This document shows, one piece after another, positions 16,858 to 24,181 of a stretch of 64,000 nt of DNA. Both the position numbers and the translations under genes were made by a program. The stretch comes from Streptomyces tubercidicus (lineage in GTDB: Bacteria > Actinomycetota > Actinomycetes > Streptomycetales > Streptomycetaceae): contig NZ_CP114205.1 of assembly GCF_027497495.1 (NCBI RefSeq), forward strand, positions 4,774,001 to 4,838,000. The letters run 5' to 3'. Position 1 is the stretch's first letter, and each line of letters starts with the position of its first letter. The notes below the pieces were generated by a model. That model ran no database searches, was not told where the DNA came from, and was given only the letters and a program-made list of their open reading frames with translations.

Positions 16858-17454
16858 ATGCGCGCTGGATTCCCTGACTTCCGCCTCGGCAACGTGCTGG
16901 CGACCAGCTTCACGGGGACTCTGTCGGAGCGTCATGGCGACTCCGTGGAGCGCATTCCCACGCCGCAGCGACTCATCGACTGGCTGGCGGTGTACGGCCT
17001 CGCCGTGGACTCCTGCACCACTGCCCAGCTCGACCGCGCTCGGGAACTGAGGGAGTCGATTCACGCCGCCGCGACAGCGGCCGCGATCCAGGACGCTCTC
17101 CCTGCATCTGCGGTCCAAGTCATCAATGACTGCAGCGCTCAGGGGCGGGCCTCAGCGATCTTGACCCCCGAGGGTAATCGGCAATGGCGGCTCAGCTCGG
17201 CTTCCTGTGTGGAAGATGCCCTCAGCGTGATCGCCGCCGACGCGATCAGCATCATCGCAGGCGAACGCGACGGAAGATTGGCCTTGTGTGCATCACCGAC
17301 CTGCCAAGCCGCCTTCTTCGACACCAGCCAAAGCCGCACCCGCAAATGGTGCGACATGAACACGTGTGGGAATCGTCAGAAGAAAGCGCGCTTCCATGCC
17401 AACCAGCGCAAAACCCCAGATCAGCGGAGTGATAGGTCTCTCGGGCATGCCTGA
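16858..17454 (+). CDS. CGNR zinc-finger transcriptional regulator (ABATE domain)
   Basis: The 198-residue protein has an N-terminal ABATE-type ligand/stress domain (FRLGNVLATSFTGTLSERHG, WLAVYGL, LRESIHAAATAA) and a C-terminal CGNR zinc finger: CASPTCQAAFFDTS followed by KWCDMNTCGNRQKKARF. CGNR proteins are dimeric regulators that often sit next to the genes they control. The ATG at 16858 directly follows the operator palindrome, leaving no room for a normal ribosome-binding site, so a leaderless transcript is likely. It is divergent from the epoxide hydrolase. Confidence 0.9.
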   Translation: MRAGFPDFRLGNVLATSFTGTLSERHGDSVERIPTPQRLIDWLAVYGLAVDSCTTAQLDRARELRESIHAAATAAAIQDALPASAVQVINDCSAQGRASAILTPEGNRQWRLSSASCVEDALSVIAADAISIIAGERDGRLALCASPTCQAAFFDTSQSRTRKWCDMNTCGNRQKKARFHANQRKTPDQRSDRSLGHA

Positions 17455-17760
17455 TGGGACAGCACGAACGCGTCGATCGTCTCCGTCCGCAGCCACACCA
17501 CCGGATCGCGCGGAAGTCCTGTCGGCCCACACGGCCAGCCGCCCGACGGCATGCAGAAGCCGCCGCGCCTCATAGCAGGTGGCCGGGGCGGTGGCCGCCA
17601 CCGTTGCACGGAGCTGGTCGGCGTCCGGCGCCCACGGCCGGTGCGGCAGCCTCGGGCGGTAGTCGCGGATTCGGCCGGAGATCTCCGAGTTCAAGGTCAC
17701 GGACCAAGCCCACCGGCTGGTCAAGCAGCCGGTGAAGGGGGTGGAGCCGATCTTCACGGA
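17421..17760 (-). pseudogene. Integrase/tyrosine-recombinase-like fragment, frameshifted
   Basis: Two minus-strand frames together spell one protein-like piece. The upstream part reads IRDYRPRLPHRPW, DADQLRATVAATAPATCYEA and RRLLHAVGRLAVWADRT; the downstream part, shifted by one frame near 17515-17530, reads GLPRDPVVWLRTETIDAFVL and ends at 17421. This resembles the N-terminal core-binding part of actinobacterial site-specific integrase-like proteins (TCYEARRLL...LAVWA...G). The catalytic C-terminal domain is missing. It overlaps the end of the CGNR gene tail to tail. Identification is by pattern and moderate. Confidence 0.45.
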
Positions 17761-17761
17761 A

Positions 17762-17975
17762 AGGAGTGCATCTGCATGGTCGGAGGGATGAACCAGGCGC
17801 CACGTGCCTTGAAACAGCGGATCGGATTGACCGTCTCAGCCGTCAACAGCGCCCGCGGCCCCAGGATGTCGCCCAGCTACTCGGCCCAAAACTGCGGTGT
17901 GTTGCGGAAGGCGGGGGTCACGCAGGCGGCGGCCTTTTCGATCTTGCCGGCATCGAAGGGAGGCTCTCGAAGGCT
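17762..17975 (-). pseudogene. PLP-dependent threonine/serine dehydratase fragment with in-frame TAG
   Basis: A minus-strand frame reads VTPAFRNTPQFWAE, then TAG (17877-17879), then LGDILGPRALLTAETVNPIR and CFKARGTWRLVHP. This matches the N-terminal PLP-binding region of fold-type II threonine/serine dehydratases, in which the Lys of the S/C-F-K-x-RG motif binds PLP. The stop codon and absence of the remaining ~250 residues make it a remnant. The frame runs on into the integrase-like fragment. It documents past gene content of this island rather than a functional gene. Confidence 0.55.
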
Positions 17976-18146
17976 CGGCCGTGAGGTCTTATGATTCCTG
18001 GGCAACTGAGGTGTTCTGCAGTGTCGTCGGCACTCCTGCCTGTCCGTCGGTGGTGTCCCGGGTTCTTCCCTGAACACTGGGAAACGGCGAGGATCTTGCT
18101 GAGACGACGCCCGGGGCGGGGGGCTCTACCTGACTGAGGGGGCACG

Positions 18147-21100
18147 GTGACGGGGGTCGAGTCGGACCATCTTCGTTTCAACATCCTGGGCACGCTGGAG
18201 GGCTGGGCCGGGGGGACCCGGCTGCGGTTCGGGGGATCGATCCAGGAACGCGTGCTCGCCACCCTGCTCTTTGAGCCCGGCAGGATCGTCCCGGTCACCC
18301 GCCTGGTTGAGGCCGCCTGGGACGAGGAACCGCCCACGAGTGCCGAACACCAGGTGCGCAAGGCGGTTTCGGAACTGCGTCGGCGTATACCGCGCGGCGC
18401 CGATGTCGTCGTCACCGACGACCCCGGCTACCGCGTCGAACTGGGTGACGGTCAGCTCGACCTCAACGACTTCGCAGACCTGCTGCGCGTTGCCCATGCG
18501 GCGGTCGGCGCAGACCGTACGGCCGAAGCGGAGGCGGCCCTGCGCCAGGCGCTCGCGCTGTGGCGCGGCCCGATCATGGCCGGCCGTGGCGGCAGGGTCA
18601 TCGAGGCGGCGGCGACGGTGTGGGAGGAACGCCGGCTGACCGCGGCCGAGCAGCATTTCGAACTGCGCCTGGCCCATGGCGACGCCGCGGAACTCGTCGG
18701 CGACTTAAGAGATGTGATCTCCCGTCACCCGCTGCGCGAGACCCTGCGTGGGCATCTCATGCTCGCCCTGTACCGCTCCGGGCGCGGCGCCGAGGCCCTG
18801 GAGGAGTACGCGGCCGTACGCCGATTACTCGTCGAGGAGCTCGGCATCGACCCGGGCGCCCAGCTCACCCGCCTGTACGAGGGGATCCTGCGTGAGGACC
18901 TCGAATCGGCTCCGTCGCCCGCCGAACCGCAGCCCGCACTGGCGGCCCCCGTGTCCGAGCCGGGCGTGGCGGACCGGGGCGTGTGCACGCTGCCGTACGA
19001 CCTGACCGACTTCACCGGCAGGGACGACAAGCAGCGGCTGCTGCTGGAGAAGGCCGGCGAGCCCGGCGGCGAGGGCACCCGGATCATCGCCCTCGACGGC
19101 ATGGGCGGCTCCGGCAAGACCACCCTCGCGGTGCGGGCCGCGCACCGGCTGGCCGACCACTACCCCGACGGCCAGCTCTTCATCGACCTGCGCGGCTTCA
19201 CCCCCGGCGAGCGGCCCCTGCAGCCTGCGGTGGCGCTGGAGAGCCTGCTGCGGTCCCTGGGCGTACCGGACGAGCAGCTTCCGGAGGGCACCGAGGAGCG
19301 GACGGCGCTCTGGCGGGTCACGGTCGCGCGCAAACGGGTGCTGATCCTGCTGGACAACGCCGCGGACCCCGGCCAGGTGATCCCGCTGCTGCCCGCCTCC
19401 TCCGGCTGCCTGGTGCTGATAACCAGCCGAGGGCGGCTGGTCGACCTCGACGGCGCCGAGTGGATCGGGCTCGGCACGCTCGCCCCGGAGGAGAGCGCCA
19501 CGCTCCTCGCGAAGACGCTGGGCGTCGAGAGGACCGCGGCCGAGCCCGAGGCGGTGGCCGAACTCGCCGAACTGTGCGGCCGACTGCCGCTCGCTCTGCG
19601 CATCGCGGCGGCCCGGCTGCGCAACCGGCCCCGCTGGACGGTGGCCCATCTGGTGGAGCGGCTCAGCCACGAGACGCGCCGACTCGACGAGCTGAGCACC
19701 GGTCGGCGCAGCGTCACGGCCACGCTGGAGCTGTCGTACCAGGCACTGAGCGCGAGCGGACGCGCCGGGTTCCGCCTCTTGGGGCAGCACCCCGGCACCG
19801 AGATCGACGTATGGTCGGCCGCGGCCCTGACGGGTACCTCCGCGCAGGAGGCCGAGGATCTCCTCGAAGACCTCCTGGACGCGCACATGATGCAGCAGCA
19901 GGCGCTCGGCCTGTACAGCTTCCACGACCTGGTGCGCAGCTTCGCCCGTTCCCTGCCGGGCGACGACGCCGGGGGCGGGGCGCTGGCCGGGCGGCTGCTG
20001 CCGTACTACCTCGACGCGACGGAAGCGGCCTGCGAGGTGCTGTTCCCGGACCGGTTGCGCATGGAGTTCGACGTGGAGGTTCCGCCGACCGCCGAACTGC
20101 CCCCGCTGCGGACGGCGGCGCAGGCCATGGACTGGTTCGACCGGGAATACCAGACGATCCAGCTCGCCATGGACCGGGAGGGCGACATCGTCGACCCGGC
20201 CTGTGTGGTGCGCCTCTCCCGCAATCTGGCCTTCTATCTGTACACACGCAGCAAACCGGATGAGCAGGTCGCCCAGGGCCTCACGGCCGTGCGCGCGGCG
20301 CGGCGGCTCGGGGAGCAGCGGCTGCTGTGCCTCAGCCTCAATAACCTCGGTGTGGCGCAGTGGCGGGTGGGCCGCTTCCGCGACGGCATCGACAGCGTCT
20401 CCGAGGCCCGCCGGATCGCTCGCGCGCTCGGTGATGAGGTGGGCGAGGCGATGAGCGTCGGGCGGCTTGGGCTGCTCCACCTGGACATCGGTGAACTGGC
20501 CGAAGCCGTCCGCTGTCTGGAGCAGGCGGTGGTGCTGCGGCGCGAGAGCGGATACGCGACGGGCGAGGCCGACAGCTGGGCCAACCTCTCCTCCGCCTAC
20601 CGCCGCCTCGGCCGGCACCACGAGGCCGTGGCCGCGGCGGAGGAGGCCTTGCGCATCAACCGCCGCGCCGGCGTCCCCGACCGGGAGAAGTTCGTCCTGA
20701 ACGACCTGGCCGCCGGGCTGCTGGGCATGGATGAACCCGAACGGGCGCTGGCGGTCCTCGACGACGGACTGACGCCGGGCGACGAGACCCGGCAGACGGA
20801 GAACCACGCGCTGACCCTCGCCCTCTCGGCGGAGGCCCGCCAGCTGCTCGGGGACACCGAGCGGGCCCTGCGTGACGCCGACCGCGCCCGCGAGATCGTC
20901 GGCCGCTCCGGCGTACGACTGCGCGCCTCGGAGGTCGAGAACATCGCCGGCCGGGTCCACCGCAGGGCCGGCGACCCCGCCCAGGCGCTGCGCCTGCACC
21001 GGCTCGCCCTCGACCACGCGACGGCCCTCGGCTATCGCGCCGAGGTCCTCGACGCCCTGACCGGACTGGCTTGTGCCGCCGAGGAGTTAGGGGAGAAGGA

Positions 21101-21176
21101 TGAGGCGGCGGGGTACCGGGCGCGGGGGCGGATCCTGCAGGCGGAACTGGGGATCGGGGCGGGCGAAGAGGAGTAA
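18147..21176 (+). CDS. SARP-family regulator with NB-ARC ATPase and TPR domains (AfsR-like)
   Basis: This 1009-residue protein is a large Streptomyces antibiotic regulatory protein. Residues ~1-95 are the OmpR-like winged helix (FNILGTLEGWAGG, ERVLATLLFEPGRIVPVTRL), ~100-250 the bacterial transcriptional activation domain, ~285-560 an NB-ARC module with P-loop GMGGSGKTTLAVRAA near residue 320 and a Walker B-like VLILLDNAAD, and the rest TPR repeats (EARRIARALGDEVGEA, NLSSAYRRLGRHHEAV). It contains three in-frame TTA codons (18705, 18825, 21087), rare in Streptomyces and read by bldA tRNA, so its synthesis should wait for development. GAGGGGG precedes the GTG. It heads the cryptic cluster to its right. 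Confidence 0.93.
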   Translation: MTGVESDHLRFNILGTLEGWAGGTRLRFGGSIQERVLATLLFEPGRIVPVTRLVEAAWDEEPPTSAEHQVRKAVSELRRRIPRGADVVVTDDPGYRVELGDGQLDLNDFADLLRVAHAAVGADRTAEAEAALRQALALWRGPIMAGRGGRVIEAAATVWEERRLTAAEQHFELRLAHGDAAELVGDLRDVISRHPLRETLRGHLMLALYRSGRGAEALEEYAAVRRLLVEELGIDPGAQLTRLYEGILREDLESAPSPAEPQPALAAPVSEPGVADRGVCTLPYDLTDFTGRDDKQRLLLEKAGEPGGEGTRIIALDGMGGSGKTTLAVRAAHRLADHYPDGQLFIDLRGFTPGERPLQPAVALESLLRSLGVPDEQLPEGTEERTALWRVTVARKRVLILLDNAADPGQVIPLLPASSGCLVLITSRGRLVDLDGAEWIGLGTLAPEESATLLAKTLGVERTAAEPEAVAELAELCGRLPLALRIAAARLRNRPRWTVAHLVERLSHETRRLDELSTGRRSVTATLELSYQALSASGRAGFRLLGQHPGTEIDVWSAAALTGTSAQEAEDLLEDLLDAHMMQQQALGLYSFHDLVRSFARSLPGDDAGGGALAGRLLPYYLDATEAACEVLFPDRLRMEFDVEVPPTAELPPLRTAAQAMDWFDREYQTIQLAMDREGDIVDPACVVRLSRNLAFYLYTRSKPDEQVAQGLTAVRAARRLGEQRLLCLSLNNLGVAQWRVGRFRDGIDSVSEARRIARALGDEVGEAMSVGRLGLLHLDIGELAEAVRCLEQAVVLRRESGYATGEADSWANLSSAYRRLGRHHEAVAAAEEALRINRRAGVPDREKFVLNDLAAGLLGMDEPERALAVLDDGLTPGDETRQTENHALTLALSAEARQLLGDTERALRDADRAREIVGRSGVRLRASEVENIAGRVHRRAGDPAQALRLHRLALDHATALGYRAEVLDALTGLACAAEELGEKDEAAGYRARGRILQAELGIGAGEEE

Positions 21177-21326
21177 CGGTTCTGTGAGACCCCCGTTCGA
21201 GAGGTGGCCCTTTCCGGCCGTTCGTCAGCCCCCGTTTCCGGCCTGGCGGACGCGTACGGGAACGAAACGGGAAGAGGTGCGCGGAGACTCCCGGTAGCGA
21301 CGCCCAGACTCCCGAGGAGCCTCACC

Positions 21327-22535
21327 ATGCAGACCCGACCTGACCGCATCCTCATGGTGCTGCCGCGCGCCCGGCTCGTCCGCAAGGCCGTCGACGCGGG
21401 GTACCGGGTCTGGTCCGTGTGGGACCCGGTGCGACGCGACGCGGCCGAGCGCGGGGATGTGGCCCGGTACTCCGAGGGGGTCCTGACCGCCGACCTCACC
21501 GACGAGTCGGCTCTGCGCGCACTCGTCGTGCGGGCCGCCCGGGAGCATGGCATAGCCCACGTGATGTATCTGGGCGGCGGGGTGGGCATGCGGCCCGTGC
21601 TGGAGGAGGCCCACCGGCTGGGACTCAGTGCCAACCCGCCCCAGGCCCACCAGCTGTTGGGGGACCGCGCGGCTCTGTGTGAACTGCTTGACGGCCACAG
21701 CAGGCTGAGCGTGCGCTTCCGGCGGGTCGAGCAGCAGGCCAAACTGCCCGACGCCGTGAAGGAGTTGGGCGGCCACCCGGTCGTCGTCGGCTCCCTGGCC
21801 CGGGACGTCGACCGCCGCCCCGTCCTCGCACCCGGGCCGGGCGCTCTTGACGCCTGGGCCGGGCGCACCCCGGGGCCGTATCTCGTCGAGGAGTTTCTGG
21901 CCGGGCCGCAGTACACCGTCAGCACCCTCAGCGTCGACGGTATGCACCAGGTCGTCGGCATCACGGCCACCAGGACCGGGGGGCCGCCGCACTTCGTGGC
22001 CCTGGAGCATGTGCACCCGGCCCCGCTCGGCGAGCGGGAGGGTGCCGAGATCCGGTCCGCGGTGTGCGCACTGCTGGACCTCGCGGGATTCGAGCACGGG
22101 CCGGCCGACACCACCGTCGTACTGACCGGCACCGGTCCCCGCATCGTCTCCTCCCGCCCCGGGTTCTCGCGGGACGGCATACCCCTACTGCTGAGGCTCG
22201 CCCGGGGGATCGACCTGGAGGCGGCGTTCTTCCAGACCCTCACGCTCGGCGGATGCCTGCCGCACACCGACGCCGTACGCACCGCCGCGGTCGGTTTCTT
22301 CCAGCTGCCACCCGGCCGGCTGACCGCCGTGACCGGCCTCGACGACATACGCGCCCTGCCCCATGTGCACGCGTTGCGTTTTCCGTTCCGCCCCGGGGAC
22401 CTTGTGCCCGCCACGGCGGACGGCGCGACCGTGCACGGCTTGGTCGTGGTCGACGGTGCGGACGCCGACGAGGCCGCCGAACGCCTCGCCACCGTACGGC
22501 GGTTGCTGCGCGCCGAGTTCGAGCCCGCGCCCTGA
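21327..22535 (+). CDS. ATP-grasp-fold protein with degenerate catalytic motifs
   Basis: The 402-residue protein has the layout of carboxylate-amine/thiol ligases of the ATP-grasp superfamily: a pre-ATP domain (ILMVLPRARLVRKAVDAGY), a central region and the segment PYLVEEFLAGPQYTVSTL (VEEFL at 187-191) with GITATRTGG. However, where canonical members have Mg-binding Glu and an E-x-N-x-R motif, it reads TTVVLTGTGPRIVSSRPG (residues ~262-279), and the usual ATP-lysine strand reads PVVVGSLARD. It may be a non-catalytic or divergent ligase. GAGGAG lies before the ATG. It lies 150 bases after the SARP gene; the product and substrate are unknown. Confidence 0.8.
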   Translation: MQTRPDRILMVLPRARLVRKAVDAGYRVWSVWDPVRRDAAERGDVARYSEGVLTADLTDESALRALVVRAAREHGIAHVMYLGGGVGMRPVLEEAHRLGLSANPPQAHQLLGDRAALCELLDGHSRLSVRFRRVEQQAKLPDAVKELGGHPVVVGSLARDVDRRPVLAPGPGALDAWAGRTPGPYLVEEFLAGPQYTVSTLSVDGMHQVVGITATRTGGPPHFVALEHVHPAPLGEREGAEIRSAVCALLDLAGFEHGPADTTVVLTGTGPRIVSSRPGFSRDGIPLLLRLARGIDLEAAFFQTLTLGGCLPHTDAVRTAAVGFFQLPPGRLTAVTGLDDIRALPHVHALRFPFRPGDLVPATADGATVHGLVVVDGADADEAAERLATVRRLLRAEFEPAP

Positions 22536-22673
22536 CCCCGAACCCCCGACCGTCGCGCCGGGGTCCACGTCGCACCCACCCGTGCACCAGCCCGCCCGTG
22601 CCACCGTACGGCGCACGCACGCGCACCGGCCGCCAGTGACCCCCCATCTCCCACACCCCGGAGGACAGGACAC

Positions 22674-23573
22674 GTGGACATGCGTCAGCTCAGGACATTT
22701 CACAGGGCCGCCACCCTGCTCAGTTTCAGCCGCACGGCTGCCGAGCTCAACTACGCGCAGTCCAGTGTGACCGGGCAGATCAAGGGCCTGGAGAATGCCC
22801 TGGGCGTTGCGCTGTTCGAGCGGCTCTCCGGACGCAGGGTCCGGCTCACCCCGGCTGGCCGGCGGCTGCTGCCGTACGCGGAACGGCTGCTCCTACTCGC
22901 CGAAGAGGCCCGCAGCGCCGCCTCCGGCTCGCCCGAGCCGTCGGGGCGGCTGGTGATCGGGACGATGGAGAGCATCGCCACGTACCGCATGCCGCCGCTG
23001 CTGGAGTTCTTCCACCACCGCTGCCCGCAGCTGGAGTTGGTGCTGCGGCCCGGCAGCGGGGCGGAGATCCTCGACGGTCTGCGTCAGGGCGCCCTGGACC
23101 TGGTCCTGCTGATCGACACCGAGACACTCCATCCCGGCCTGGAGAGCACGGTGTTCGGGCCCGAGCCGCTCGTCGCCGTCGTGGCACCCGACCACGAACT
23201 GGCCGGCCGGCGATCGGCCACCGGTGAGCGGCTGCGGTCGGTGCCGATCCTCGCGCCGGAGTCCGGACGCGGCTACCGGCGGCTGCTGGAGGGCGAGATG
23301 GACTGCCGGACGGCGCCGATCCTTGAGTCCGGCACGGTCGAGTCGACCAAGCGGTGGGCCGCGGCCGGCCTGGGCGTGGGCCTGCTTCCCGCGGTGGCCG
23401 TCGCCGACGACATCGCCGCCGGTGTGCTCGTCCCGCTCGACTGGCGCCCGCCGTCCGCCGTGTACACGCAGCTCGTACGGCGCCGGCGCACCCCGGTCAG
23501 CCGGGAGATGCGGCTGTTCATCGACCAGGTCAGCAACCTGATGGCCGAGGAGAACGACCAGCTCGCGGCCTGA
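22674..23573 (+). CDS. LysR-family transcriptional regulator
   Basis: The 299-residue protein has the LysR winged helix-turn-helix at residues ~1-62 (FHRAATLLSFSRTAAELN, VTGQIKGLENALGVALFERL, VRLTPAGRRLLPYAERLLLL) and a periplasmic-binding-protein-like effector domain (GRLVIGTMESIATYRMPPLL). The GTG at 22674 has GAGGA eight bases upstream; an ATG at 22680 is also possible. It ends with a hairpin (23587-23623) and is thus separated from the next operon, which it may control; its effector is unknown. Confidence 0.92.
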   Translation: MDMRQLRTFHRAATLLSFSRTAAELNYAQSSVTGQIKGLENALGVALFERLSGRRVRLTPAGRRLLPYAERLLLLAEEARSAASGSPEPSGRLVIGTMESIATYRMPPLLEFFHHRCPQLELVLRPGSGAEILDGLRQGALDLVLLIDTETLHPGLESTVFGPEPLVAVVAPDHELAGRRSATGERLRSVPILAPESGRGYRRLLEGEMDCRTAPILESGTVESTKRWAAAGLGVGLLPAVAVADDIAAGVLVPLDWRPPSAVYTQLVRRRRTPVSREMRLFIDQVSNLMAEENDQLAA

Positions 23574-23586
23574 CGAAACCCGACCC

Positions 23587-23623
23587 ATCGGCTTGTCCGA
23601 ATTTCCATTCCGGGTAAGCCGAT
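23587..23623 (+). terminator. Hairpin after the LysR gene
   Basis: ATCGGCTT (23587-23594) pairs with AAGCCGAT (23616-23623), with a partly paired interior. It begins 14 bases past the LysR stop and separates that gene from the downstream operon. Confidence 0.6.
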
Positions 23624-23633
23624 CAGGAATTCA

Positions 23634-23662
23634 TTGACCGTTACCGCCGCAGTTGATGAAAT
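23634..23662 (+). promoter_or_regulatory. Candidate vegetative-type promoter of the small-protein/dicupin/MFS operon
   Basis: TTGACC (23634-23639) and TGAAAT (23657-23662) are separated by 17 bases, in an AT-rich patch unusual for this genome. They fit the Streptomyces HrdB-type consensus (TTGAC-N17-TAnnnT) moderately well and stand 72 bases before the small-protein start. Confidence 0.55.
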
Positions 23663-23680
23663 TAAATCACCAACAAGGAA

Positions 23681-23714
23681 GCCCCCCGGGAACAGGAAAG
23701 AAAAAAGGGGGGGC
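23681..23714 (+). other. GC hairpin in the 5' leader of the small-protein gene
   Basis: GCCCCCC (23681-23687) is the exact complement of GGGGGGC (23708-23714), with a purine-rich 20-base loop. It precedes the AAGGAG ribosome-binding site (23723-23728) by eight bases. In the leader of an apparently well-expressed small gene it could stabilise the message or modulate initiation. Confidence 0.5.
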
Positions 23715-23734
23715 GAAAACCAAAGGAGTCCGCT

Positions 23735-24070
23735 ATGAGCAACGTCTCCACCCCGGCCCAGCAGATGATGAACGGCCTGTACGCCGACGGCGCTCAGTTC
23801 GACGCCGACTGGAGCAAGGTCGACGACGCCACCCTCGCCAAGCTGCGCGAGGCCGCTGCCTCCGGTGACGAGGCGCTGCAGTCGCTCCTCACCAGCCTGG
23901 CGTTCAGCAAGTTCGAGGGCGCCGACCAGGCCGCGCGTCTCTCCGCCTCCCTGGCCGGCATCAAGCAGGCGGCCGTCGCGGAGATCTTCGAGGAGCTGCC
24001 CACCACCTCCATCGAGGACCTGCGCGCCGCCGCCGAGGCCGCCGGCTACGAGGTCGAGATCCTCGCCTGA
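23735..24070 (+). CDS. Small acidic helical protein, unknown (possible peptide substrate or carrier)
   Basis: This 111-residue protein is not recognised. It is acidic, has no cysteine or signal peptide, has one tryptophan (ADWSKVDD), and is predicted by eye to be mostly helical and Ala-rich. The end, IEDLRAAAEAAGYEVEILA, faintly recalls the close of Nif11-type leader regions (LxxxAxxxGYxx) but I would not assign that family. AAGGAG lies six bases upstream of the ATG, with a candidate promoter and hairpin leader before that, so expression is probably high. It is first in the operon with the dicupin and MFS genes. A ribosomal peptide precursor or a carrier/partner protein are the main options. 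Confidence 0.8.
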   Translation: MSNVSTPAQQMMNGLYADGAQFDADWSKVDDATLAKLREAAASGDEALQSLLTSLAFSKFEGADQAARLSASLAGIKQAAVAEIFEELPTTSIEDLRAAAEAAGYEVEILA

Positions 24071-24181
24071 CCTCGACGCGGGATGGTGCGGCCCGGCCCC
24101 GGAATTCGTGTCCGGGGGCGGGCCGCCCCCTCGGAAAGCCCACCCCGCTCCCAACCGAAGCAGAAAGAGAAAGGGAACGTC

